Origin: Lachnospiraceae bacterium
GTDB lineage: Bacteria > Bacillota > Clostridia > Lachnospirales > Lachnospiraceae
Assembly: GCA_017470735.1 (NCBI GenBank)
Contig: JAFUYB010000052.1
Coordinates: 1-64,000 of the forward strand
Reading direction: 5' to 3'
Length of the DNA: 64,000 bases
Made by a program: the position numbers and the translations under genes. Positions 7,283 to 13,904 of this stretch are shown here, one piece after another (position 1 is the stretch's first letter; each line of letters opens with the position of its first letter). The notes under the pieces were generated by a model. That model was not told the DNA's origin. It saw nothing but the letters and a program-made list of their open reading frames with translations, and did not search any database.

Positions 7283-9763
7283 ATGGGATATCTCACAGAT
7301 AGTCTTGTTAAGAATGCACCTTTTAATTACGAGGAAAAAGAAAAACAAATAGGGGGATCATTTTATGAGGCTCTGATGGAGGAAGTAAGATTTCATTATG
7401 ATAATAATGATCTTTACCATAAGTTTTGCAACAATAAAGGATTTAATCCGATTACATTTTCAGGAAGCATTAGTGAGATTCCGCCGGTTCAGGTAAGTGT
7501 TTTTAAGGAATTGGGCAGCCATCTAAATAGCGTACCCAAAAATGATATTAAATTGACGCTTCAATCATCAGCTACATCTGGTATACCTAGTAGCGTTCCC
7601 ATAGATAGTATTACTTCCAAGCGTCAGGCGAGATCCATGATAAAGGTAGTTGGCGATTACATTGGGAATGAGAGAAAACCTTTTCTGATTATGGATGTAG
7701 ACCCTATGTCGGGTTTTCGTGAAATCCTCGGGGCAAGATATGCGGCTGTTAGTGGCTATCTGAACTTTGCATCAGATGCCGCATATTTCTTAAAAGTTGA
7801 CGATCATAATACATATTATTTTGATATAGATGGTATTTCCGATTACATTAACGGTATTGATAATCAGGAATCCGTTGTTTTTGGTTTTACATATATTCTA
7901 TACTCTGAAGTAATTAAACCTCTTACAGAGAAAGGTTTACATTTTTTGCTACCGAAAGGATCAAAGGTTATACACATTGGTGGATGGAAAAAACTGGAAA
8001 GCGAAAAGATTAGCAAGGACGAGTTTAATACACTTGCAGCAGATTTATTTGGTATTGAGAAAACGGATATAATTGATATCTATGGATTTACAGAACAAAT
8101 GGGGCTCAATTATCCGGATTGTCCTTGTGGATGCAAACATGCCCCCTTATATTCTGAGGTTATTGTTCGCGATGTCATAACTAAAGAAATCCTCCCAGAA
8201 GGAGAAGAAGGACTTTTGGAGTTTGTGACACCAATACCACACTCGTATCCCGGAAATGCAGTATTGACCGATGATTTAGGAGTTGCAGTTCCGGGAGAAT
8301 GCGAATATGGACGATCTGGGAGAAGATTCAAAATCATTGGACGCTTGAAGAAAGCGGAGATTCGCGGATGTGGAGATATTCTTTCAAGCAAACTAAAATT
8401 TGCAAATGAGGACACATCCGAGCATATTGTAAAGAACAATTCTGATTTTCGAGTATACTATTGTGGAAATCACTTTACAGAAAACAGAGATACTACTGAA
8501 TCATTAGTGAAATTGGCAGATGAACTGAAAAACCGGATAAATTGGCTTAGGGAGCAGCCTATTGATGCATTGATAGGTCTTATTAGCAAAGTTTCAAAAA
8601 AATGGAGCGAGAATGTAGAAGGGTTAAAAGGAAATCAGAATCAAGGATTACAGTTCCTTTTGACATGGTGTACTCCTGAAAACTTGGTGCAGATTGCGAA
8701 TGACGGTCTTCGCGGGAACCGTAAATTTGCTGATGGATTTTTGCCAATAGATGATAATGGCGTCCATATGATGAGATCCACATCACGAGGACTTGTTTGT
8801 CATTGGTTGGCAGGAAATGTTCAGGTACTCGGAATGTTTGTGCTAATTCAAAGTATTCTTACTAAAAATGTAAATATACTCCGAGTATCAAGCAGAGATA
8901 ATGGCGCTTTCCAGTCACTACTCACAGCATTTTCGGGCGAGTCATTTATAACTAGTGGCGGTTATTCTATTTCGGGTGATGATCTTTTGAGTACGATTGC
9001 TCTTGTCTTTTTTGATCATAGAGATATAAAAGCTGGGCGAAAGATGTCTGAGTTGGCGGATGTGCGTATTGCCTGGGGAGGAAGCGAGGCGGTATCTACT
9101 GTATCAGCTTTCCCTTCAAAATATGATTGTGAAGATATTATTATGGGTCCGAAGCTATCAATGTCGGTTGTATCCCATGAAGAAATAGAAAATGAAAGAA
9201 AAGCAAAGAAGTTGGCTAGGAAGATAGCGATTGACGCTAGTGTATTTGACCAGACGGGATGTGCTTCAACACACAACATTTATGTAGAAAAAGGAAGTGA
9301 TATCTCTCCGGTAGATTTTGCAGAGCTTCTGGGCGAAGGAATGTCAAAAGTTGCGAAACAGATTCATAAGGGTGAAATGACACCGGAGGAGTTTGCTGCA
9401 GTTCATTCGGCACGAGGAATATATGATTTCAAGGGAAAGGTATATGGTGACGCTGATTCGATTTGGACTGTTTTATACGATGAGGACATTCAGCTGAATA
9501 AGCCGGTCTACTCACGAGTGATTTTTGTTCATGCTGTAGATAGTATAGAAGAGGTGCTCCAATTTGTCTCTGACGATACACAGACCATAGGTCTCGCAGC
9601 TTCTGGAGAAAAGGCGCAAATCTTTGCGTCCGAGGCTGCAAAAAGGGGAGCGGTACGGTTCCCGTTTTGTGGGAAGATGTTAAATTTTGAATCGCCATGG
9701 GACGGCATGTTTATAATGGAAAGAATGATACGATGGAATACGCTTGGCGGTCCGTTGGTATAA
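7283..9763 (+). CDS. LuxE-LuxC fusion: acyl-protein synthetase and acyl reductase
   Basis: An 826-residue two-domain enzyme. Residues about 1-380 resemble LuxE-type acyl-protein synthetases, with the nucleotide loop SSATSGIPSS and an IYGFTEQMG motif. Residues about 440-826 resemble LuxC acyl-CoA reductases, an aldehyde dehydrogenase relative, with the NADPH-domain stretch NVQVLGMFVLIQS and the acyl-binding Cys660 in FDQTGCAST. In luminous bacteria LuxE and LuxC are separate proteins that turn a fatty acid into an aldehyde. Here they are one chain, with no luciferase nearby but with an ACP, a ligase and an alcohol dehydrogenase. I infer reduction of a bound acyl group to an aldehyde. The ATG lies one base after the previous stop. 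Confidence 0.85.
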   Translation: MGYLTDSLVKNAPFNYEEKEKQIGGSFYEALMEEVRFHYDNNDLYHKFCNNKGFNPITFSGSISEIPPVQVSVFKELGSHLNSVPKNDIKLTLQSSATSGIPSSVPIDSITSKRQARSMIKVVGDYIGNERKPFLIMDVDPMSGFREILGARYAAVSGYLNFASDAAYFLKVDDHNTYYFDIDGISDYINGIDNQESVVFGFTYILYSEVIKPLTEKGLHFLLPKGSKVIHIGGWKKLESEKISKDEFNTLAADLFGIEKTDIIDIYGFTEQMGLNYPDCPCGCKHAPLYSEVIVRDVITKEILPEGEEGLLEFVTPIPHSYPGNAVLTDDLGVAVPGECEYGRSGRRFKIIGRLKKAEIRGCGDILSSKLKFANEDTSEHIVKNNSDFRVYYCGNHFTENRDTTESLVKLADELKNRINWLREQPIDALIGLISKVSKKWSENVEGLKGNQNQGLQFLLTWCTPENLVQIANDGLRGNRKFADGFLPIDDNGVHMMRSTSRGLVCHWLAGNVQVLGMFVLIQSILTKNVNILRVSSRDNGAFQSLLTAFSGESFITSGGYSISGDDLLSTIALVFFDHRDIKAGRKMSELADVRIAWGGSEAVSTVSAFPSKYDCEDIIMGPKLSMSVVSHEEIENERKAKKLARKIAIDASVFDQTGCASTHNIYVEKGSDISPVDFAELLGEGMSKVAKQIHKGEMTPEEFAAVHSARGIYDFKGKVYGDADSIWTVLYDEDIQLNKPVYSRVIFVHAVDSIEEVLQFVSDDTQTIGLAASGEKAQIFASEAAKRGAVRFPFCGKMLNFESPWDGMFIMERMIRWNTLGGPLV

Positions 9764-9784
9764 AAATGAGAGGTTACTTGGGAA

Positions 9785-10207
9785 ATGGATCAGATTAAGT
9801 CTATAGTGGGTGTTGACCATATTGGTTATGCAGTAAAAAGTATTTCACAATCTAAAGAGCAATTTGCTGCTCTAGGTTATTTTTTTGACGATGAAAAGCC
9901 TGACATATTAAGACGTGTAAATGTCTCCGTTGGCAAAAATGGGGGGGTGCGAGTTGAACTTCTTTCACCGCTTAATACGGCTGATAAATCTCCGATAGAT
10001 GGCTATTTGGATAAAATCGGAAGCACACCTTATCACATTTGCTATGAAGTAAGCGACATCGATAAGGCTATTTCAGAATTACAAGAGATAGGTTTTACAG
10101 TGTTAGGGTCTCCAGCCGAGTCAGTACCATTAGAAGGAACTGTATGTTTCCTATATTCTACAGATATTGGACTGATTGAAATAATCGATTATTTGATTGA
10201 TAAGTAA
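9785..10207 (+). CDS. VOC protein, methylmalonyl-CoA epimerase-like
   Basis: 140 residues with two glyoxalase/VOC half-repeats. The four metal-ligand positions are His in VDHIGYAV, Glu in RVELL, His in TPYHICYEV and Glu in GLIEII. The closest familiar relatives are methylmalonyl-CoA epimerases and glyoxalase I. No mutase or other propionate-pathway gene is nearby, so the substrate is more likely an intermediate of this operon. It is the last gene of the unit, 21 bases after the LuxE-LuxC gene. Confidence 0.75.
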   Translation: MDQIKSIVGVDHIGYAVKSISQSKEQFAALGYFFDDEKPDILRRVNVSVGKNGGVRVELLSPLNTADKSPIDGYLDKIGSTPYHICYEVSDIDKAISELQEIGFTVLGSPAESVPLEGTVCFLYSTDIGLIEIIDYLIDK

Positions 10208-10330
10208 GAAACTTTACTGCACCAATTTTATGATTGCAGCAATTTTTCGTCCCCACCAGTAATTAACAGATCACGGTGTCTATCGCTCCTGTGTAGGGGA
10301 ATTTTTATGGAAAAAAATAGCTCTGCGGAT

Positions 10331-10348
10331 ATTACTTCTTGAAGTAAT
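10331..10348. repeat. inverted repeat upstream of vapBC
   Basis: ATTACTTC and GAAGTAAT around a TT centre, about 26 bp upstream of the vapBC -35 box. It could be a regulatory site or a weak end signal for the preceding operon; there is no T tract. Confidence 0.3.
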
Positions 10349-10373
10349 GATTGGAACAGATGTAAAAACACAC

Positions 10374-10413
10374 TTGATATTTTCTTGCTTGCGTATATAC
10401 TATATGTATATAC
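10374..10413 (+). promoter_or_regulatory. vapBC promoter and operator
   Basis: TTGATA (10374-10379), a 16-bp spacer and TATACT (10396-10401). The -10 box lies inside a 21-bp palindrome, GTATATAC-TATAT-GTATATAC (10393-10413). Toxin-antitoxin complexes of this class usually bind such a palindrome to repress themselves, so this is the likely operator. Confidence 0.6.
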
Positions 10414-10438
10414 ATTGATGAATGAGGAGGGCAAGCCC

Positions 10439-10672
10439 ATGGTAACAGCAAAAGTATTTCAAAGTGGAAATAGCCAAGCAATCCGTATTCCTAGCGAATT
10501 TCACACCACGGAAAAAGAGTTCTTCATCCGTCAATTTGGCACGGGTTTTTATCTTATCCCGACCAACGATCCGTGGTATCTATTGCGCAACAGTTTAGGG
10601 AAAGCGAAGGATGAGCAATTTGAGCGAGAGCAGCCAGAAATCTCAATGATTCCGGCTCGGGAGGAGTTCTAA
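10439..10672 (+). CDS. vapB: VapB-type antitoxin
   Basis: A 77-residue antitoxin of the AbrB/MazE-like (SpoVT-AbrB) fold: MVTAKVFQSGNSQAIRIP is the swapped-hairpin DNA-binding signature. The C-terminal half is charged and would thread over the toxin. AGGAGG at 10425-10430 selects the ATG at 10439 over an upstream in-frame ATG. It overlaps the toxin start by one base (TAATG), the usual arrangement. It would repress the operon from the palindrome at 10393-10413 together with the toxin. Confidence 0.85.
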   Translation: MVTAKVFQSGNSQAIRIPSEFHTTEKEFFIRQFGTGFYLIPTNDPWYLLRNSLGKAKDEQFEREQPEISMIPAREEF

Positions 10673-11070
10673 TGTATTTGCTTGATACAAATATCTGTAT
10701 TTATGCAATAAAGGGGACATATCCGAATCTCTCAAAGAAATTGTTATCCATACATCCCGACCTTATCAATGTGTCCGCTGTCACTATGTATGAATTGGAA
10801 TATGGTGCCGCAAAGAGCAAATGGGGAGAAAAATCACATGATGCTATGCACATGTTCTTATCATCATTTGAAATATTGCCGTTTTCTGACATGGACGCTA
10901 TGGCATGTGGTGTGATTCGAGCAGACCTCGAAGCCAAGGGTACACCAATTGGCGCTTATGATGTGATGATTGCGGCGCAGGGGTTATCTAGGAGACTGAC
11001 CGTTGTTACTCATAATACCGGAGAGTTTCAGCGTGTTCCCGGACTCAGCGTTGAGGACTGGACAGTATAG
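10672..11070 (+). CDS. vapC: VapC-type PIN ribonuclease toxin
   Basis: A 132-residue PIN-domain protein. Acidic residues expected at the metal site are present: Asp5 (LLDTN), Glu in YELEYG and Asp97 (GAYDVMIAA), with a polar position near THNTGEF. VapC toxins cut RNA, often initiator tRNA or rRNA; the target here is unknown. It appears full length and intact, directly after its antitoxin. Confidence 0.88.
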   Translation: MYLLDTNICIYAIKGTYPNLSKKLLSIHPDLINVSAVTMYELEYGAAKSKWGEKSHDAMHMFLSSFEILPFSDMDAMACGVIRADLEAKGTPIGAYDVMIAAQGLSRRLTVVTHNTGEFQRVPGLSVEDWTV

Positions 11071-11087
11071 ATAAAAGAGAGAGGGGG

Positions 11088-11235
11088 ATACGGATTATGG
11101 GTGTTGTTTACCCATCATCACTACCTTGCGTATAGAGTAGCCCCAGATCAGGTCGTTATCGTTCAGATGTTCCATGAACGCGAAGACTATATACTTTACA
11201 TTACAGGCTTTTGGATACTATGCCCGGATCATTGA
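11088..11235 (+). pseudogene. relE toxin fragment
   Basis: A duplicate of the C-terminal part of the RelE/ParE toxin gene at 12490-12837. The clear nucleotide match runs about 11088-11190 against about 12670-12778. From 11104 it still reads LFTHHHYLAYRVAP then DQVVIVQMFHERED. A one-base deletion near 11100 breaks the frame relative to the intact gene, there is no start, and after the match the frame runs on to a stop at 11233-11235. It overlaps the 3' end of the minus-strand brnA gene. Confidence 0.75.
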
Positions 11236-11524
11236 TGGCATTGTCAAGAAGACGGCTTAAGAATCCAGTGTATCCTTTTCCGGTTGCTTTCGCCTTTTCT
11301 AAGGTATCGGGAGATATGCGAAGTGAAATCACAGGCTTTACATTTTTGGAACGACGCTTTCTTGCAATCTCAGCCATTTCTGCATACTGTTCCAATGAAA
11401 GCTCCGGCGCATCTTCATCTGGGACAATGGGCATAGATGCGGCAAGTTCTATTTCTTTTATCTGAGCCTCAGTGGGCTGCTGACCGGCATGGATGGTAGT
11501 GCGGATAATCTTTTCATTCTCCAT
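11201..11524 (-). CDS. brnA: BrnA-type antitoxin
   Basis: A 107-residue antitoxin. The C-terminal stretch KPVISLRISPDTLEKAKATG is a ribbon-helix-helix DNA-binding domain; the acidic N-terminal part would contact the toxin. Its start overlaps the end of brnT by 11 bases on the same strand, the toxin-first order typical of BrnTA modules. It probably represses the shared promoter. The 3' end runs into a relE fragment on the other strand. Confidence 0.82.
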   Translation of the reverse strand: MENEKIIRTTIHAGQQPTEAQIKEIELAASMPIVPDEDAPELSLEQYAEMAEIARKRRSKNVKPVISLRISPDTLEKAKATGKGYTGFLSRLLDNAINDPGIVSKSL

Positions 11525-11801
11525 AATAAATCTTCCTTTCTGTCTGGTTTGCCATACGCGCAGATATCAGCCGCGCAGCTTCTCCCCTCATGGTATAAAC
11601 CACATACAGGATTCCTTGTACGCAACCCAAAACAACATAGCGGTCTTCGTCCTGACTGTGCAGTTTGTCGTAATATTCAATCCGCTCATCATCGGCAAAT
11701 ACTAAGGCGGCAGTTTCGAAGCTGATACCATGCTTTTTGATATTAACCCGGTTTTTATTATCGTCCCATTCAACGAGCACATCAGAAATGTTTGTTTTCA
11801 T
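11514..11801 (-). CDS. brnT: BrnT-type ribonuclease toxin
   Basis: A 95-residue BrnT family toxin, a RelE-fold RNase. The family signature is clear: VEWDDNKNRVNIKKHGISF then ETAALVFADDE, with a C-terminal ISARMANQTERKIYY containing the expected Arg residues. The toxin precedes the antitoxin. The promoter leaves almost no leader (see 11808-11836). Confidence 0.85.
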   Translation of the reverse strand: MKTNISDVLVEWDDNKNRVNIKKHGISFETAALVFADDERIEYYDKLHSQDEDRYVVLGCVQGILYVVYTMRGEAARLISARMANQTERKIYYGE

Positions 11802-11807
11802 ACATAA

Positions 11808-11836
11808 AGTATAACAGAAAGTAATACTTTTGTCGA
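11808..11836 (-). promoter_or_regulatory. brnTA promoter, probably leaderless
   Basis: On the minus strand, TCGACA (11836-11831), a 17-bp spacer and TATACT (11813-11808). Only six bases separate the -10 box from the brnT ATG, so transcription should start at or next to the start codon. No Shine-Dalgarno is seen. Confidence 0.6.
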
Positions 11837-11924
11837 GTTATAGTATAGCATAGGGCGGCATGATTATTCCGATATGTCACTAAATAAAACGCAACATACA
11901 GATTCCAGTCATGAGAAATCCCCG

Positions 11925-12032
11925 CAGGGTAAGAGCAAAATAGATTTTTCTAAATATGGTCATAGGACTGAAAAAAGGCAGAAGGTAGACAAATTTATGG
12001 AGGAAATAGCAGAATGCAACTGTGACGGTTGA
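11925..12032 (+). pseudogene. antitoxin C-terminal fragment, duplicate
   Basis: Reads GKSKIDFSKYGHRTEKRQKV followed by DKFMEEI to a TGA at 12030-12032, closely matching the C-terminal half of the antitoxin at 13383-13607. A flanking piece (about 11898-11920) also matches sequence upstream of that gene near 13292-13312. There is no start or N-terminal half, so this is a decayed duplicate. Confidence 0.75.
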
Positions 12033-12054
12033 GATTATTTTTCAAAAACTGCTG

Positions 12055-12076
12055 CAATATTTGCATGCAAATATTG
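12055..12076. repeat. 22-bp perfect palindrome
   Basis: CAATATTTGCA followed by its exact reverse complement TGCAAATATTG, with no loop. It lies between the antitoxin fragment and the promoter of the RelBE-type module. There is no T tract. It could be an operator or a replication-type dyad. Confidence 0.5.
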
Positions 12077-12166
12077 TTGCGTTTAGCAATGAGACAGGCT
12101 ATAATGAGTTTATCTGTTATGGATATGAAAGTATGGCACTACCTCACGAATGCAACGCATGAGTAG

Positions 12167-12195
12167 TTGATAGGACTAGTAACTGGTAGTGTAAT
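12167..12195 (+). promoter_or_regulatory. promoter of Phd/RelE-type module
   Basis: TTGATA (12167-12172), a 17-bp spacer and TGTAAT (12190-12195), about 37 bp before the antitoxin start. Confidence 0.6.
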
Positions 12196-12231
12196 ATAAA
12201 CATCATGAGTTATTTAGAGGAGATGGAATCT

Positions 12232-12486
12232 ATGCCTAATATTAAGCCGATATCGGAACTCAGGAATTACACTAATGTAATAAAGGAAGTAAAATACGGA
12301 AGCAGAGTCTATCTTACCAAAAATGGTCATGGTCATATAACCATGATAAATATGCAGGAGCTTGATGAAATAGAGAAAGAACTGGCATTGTGTAAGTTCA
12401 AGCTTGAAATGGAGAAGGGAGAGCGTTCTATTATGGAAAAAGGGACGGTTTCTTCAAAAGAATTAAGAAAAGGACTTGGGCTATAG
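12232..12486 (+). CDS. Phd/YefM-type antitoxin
   Basis: An 84-residue antitoxin. NIKPISELRNYTNVIKEV, then SRVYLTKNGHGHITMIN, is the Phd/YefM N-terminal DNA-binding domain, and the Lys/Glu-rich C-terminus would bind the toxin. AGAGGAG places the start at ATG 12232 rather than an in-frame ATG at 12205. The toxin gene follows after three bases. Confidence 0.85.
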   Translation: MPNIKPISELRNYTNVIKEVKYGSRVYLTKNGHGHITMINMQELDEIEKELALCKFKLEMEKGERSIMEKGTVSSKELRKGLGL

Positions 12487-12489
12487 GAT

Positions 12490-12837
12490 ATGCGTGATGT
12501 ACAGTTTTCTCCGTTAGTTCAGGAAAAGCTTGGGCAATTAAGAGAACGCTTGTTGCTTGAATACAGCGTTGAAAAAACAGAGAGTATACTGAATGGTATA
12601 TTAGATGATGCTGATAACCTTTCATTGTTCCCGCAGAGTGGTGTAGATATAAGTGGACGATATGAGTTGGATACGGATTATTGGTATTTGTTTACCCATC
12701 ATCACTACCTTGTGTATAGAGCAGTCCCAGATCAGGTCGTTATCGTCCAGATGTTCCATGAACGCGAAGACTTTATGATGAAGCTATTTGGTATATCAGG
12801 TCGTTCACAGGAGTCTATTGACTATTGGGGAGAGTAG
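12490..12837 (+). CDS. RelE/ParE-type toxin
   Basis: A 115-residue RelE/ParE superfamily protein (FSPLVQEKLGQLRERL, YELDTDYWYLFTHHHYLVYR, VVIVQMFHERED). RelE-like toxins cleave mRNA on the ribosome; ParE-like ones poison gyrase. The basic and aromatic C-terminal pattern with MFHERED favours an RNase-like role, but this is not certain. It appears intact, and part of it is duplicated as a fragment at 11088-11190. Confidence 0.82.
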   Translation: MRDVQFSPLVQEKLGQLRERLLLEYSVEKTESILNGILDDADNLSLFPQSGVDISGRYELDTDYWYLFTHHHYLVYRAVPDQVVIVQMFHEREDFMMKLFGISGRSQESIDYWGE

Positions 12838-13382
12838 TGAGTATTAGTAGTCAGAAAAAGGTGAAATGATAAATGATGCTTAAAACATATATAGAAGCAA
12901 TCATTATTTCTCTTGGGGAATGTCTGCGTTTATCCTTATATTCAAGAATGAGACAGTAAATGTCATCGAGGTATTAAGCGCAGCAAAGGCCCGAAAAAAG
13001 ACGGTGCAGGCAGCCCGTATGGAGATATATGGAATAGCCATATGCCAATATTTGACGCGGCGTTGACAGAGGCCAGAAAGTACTTCAGGAGAGTATCAGT
13101 ATGACAGGAACGCCAGGGACAGTGCAAGTATATGTATGCATGTGAATTATTCAAGGACATGATAAACACAGGCTGATATTTATCAGTCCGAAGAATACCT
13201 GACCATGCAGACATAGCCTTGCACTGTTCCGGAGGGGGTACGCAATTAAAAATAATAAGGGGAAGAACCAACGAGTACTTGACACAAACCATACAGATTC
13301 CGGTCATTGAGAAATCCTGAGTGAGGTGGTATTATAACTAAATAGAAAATGCTTTGGATACATATTAAGGAGGTTCGGAGAG
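12838..13382. other. gene-free stretch with decayed coding remnants
   Basis: About 545 bp without an intact gene. The plus strand near 12976-13095 reads as protein-like KGPKKDGAGSPYGDIWNSHM and onward before a stop, and other frames carry short open pieces, suggesting a decayed gene I cannot identify. A 13-bp inverted pair (13116-13128 and 13218-13230, one mismatch) and a CTGATA/TATCAG dyad near 13171-13184 are also present. The end of the stretch holds AAGGAGG for the antitoxin at 13383. Confidence 0.4.
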
Positions 13383-13607
13383 ATGTTAGCAGCAATGACA
13401 GGGCAGGTCATGAACAATTCTATTATTGTAGAGGATGATTTGACAGATTATGAGGGTATGACGCTTGTCGTGACATTTTTGGATGAAAAAAAGAAATCCT
13501 CACAAACTAAGAGCAAAATAGATTTTTCTAAATATGGTCATAGAACTGAAAGAGGGCAGAGTGTGGACAAATATATGGAGGAAATTCGTGGAAATGACAG
13601 AATTTGA
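13383..13607 (+). CDS. antitoxin of a broken PIN-toxin module
   Basis: A 74-residue protein. The N-terminal half (GQVMNNSIIVEDDLTDYEG, then MTLVVTFLD) resembles small antitoxins that precede PIN toxins; the C-terminal half is basic (KSKIDFSKYGHRTERG). AAGGAGG lies upstream of the ATG. The toxin reading frame starts inside its 3' end at 13594 but is truncated, so this antitoxin appears to have lost its partner. A duplicate of its C-terminal half lies at 11925-12032. Confidence 0.65.
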   Translation: MLAAMTGQVMNNSIIVEDDLTDYEGMTLVVTFLDEKKKSSQTKSKIDFSKYGHRTERGQSVDKYMEEIRGNDRI

Positions 13608-13743
13608 TAAAGTATTCATAGATACGGCACCATTTTTTCAAAAACATAAAATATTTTACTTGCAATATCATCCCAATTGGTGTATAGTAGCATTTGTTGT
13701 GGCGAGATGTTGCAACGGTGTGGTTCGTTGGTCAAGTGGTTAA
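13594..13743 (+). pseudogene. truncated PIN-domain toxin
   Basis: Starts with MTEFDKVFIDTAPF, the typical first strand of a VapC/PIN protein including the first catalytic Asp, overlapping the antitoxin end by 14 bases. After about residue 14 the sequence leaves the PIN pattern and runs into the tRNA promoter and tRNA gene, stopping at 13743. The remaining catalytic residues are missing, so the toxin is dead. Confidence 0.75.
13660..13688 (+). promoter_or_regulatory. tRNA-Glu promoter
   Basis: TTGCAA (13660-13665), a 17-bp spacer and TATAGT (13683-13688), 33 bp before the tRNA. It lies inside the remains of the PIN-toxin frame. Confidence 0.65.
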
Positions 13744-13793
13744 GACGCCGCCCTCTCACGGCGGAATCAGGGGTTCGACTCCCCTACGAACTG
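13722..13793 (+). tRNA. tRNA-Glu (CUC anticodon)
   Basis: Complete cloverleaf. The acceptor stem GGTTCGT pairs with ACGAACT, the anticodon stem CCGCC/GGCGG encloses the loop CTCTCAC with anticodon CTC, and the T arm AGGGG/CCCCT encloses TTCGACT. The discriminator is G and no CCA is encoded. It decodes GAG. It marks the border between the accessory block and the core genes; no repeat of its 3' end was found near the recombinase. Confidence 0.95.
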
Positions 13794-13812
13794 TTTGGTA
13801 TATGTTGTTGTG

Positions 13813-13846
13813 CTTGAGAGTGGGTATCCACTCTCAAGTTTGTTGT
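13813..13846 (+). terminator. probable terminator after tRNA-Glu
   Basis: A perfect 11-bp stem CTTGAGAGTGG/CCACTCTCAAG around GTAT (13824-13827), followed by TTTGTTGT. The T tract is interrupted, so termination may be partial. Confidence 0.55.
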
Positions 13847-13904
13847 AAGGGAGTTGTTGGGATAAAAAGCTCCCATGAGATTTTGACAGCTGCGGGTTGA
13901 TATT

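Noticed and set aside
13116-13230. Inverted 13-bp pair as ends of an insertion sequence
   Set aside because: Only about 115 bp apart, no transposase remnant recognised, and no target duplication seen.
13722-13793. tRNA-Glu as the attachment site of the recombinase
   Set aside because: No copy of the tRNA 3' end was found near the recombinase, the element lies on the 5' side of the tRNA, and the recombinase has its own paired sites.
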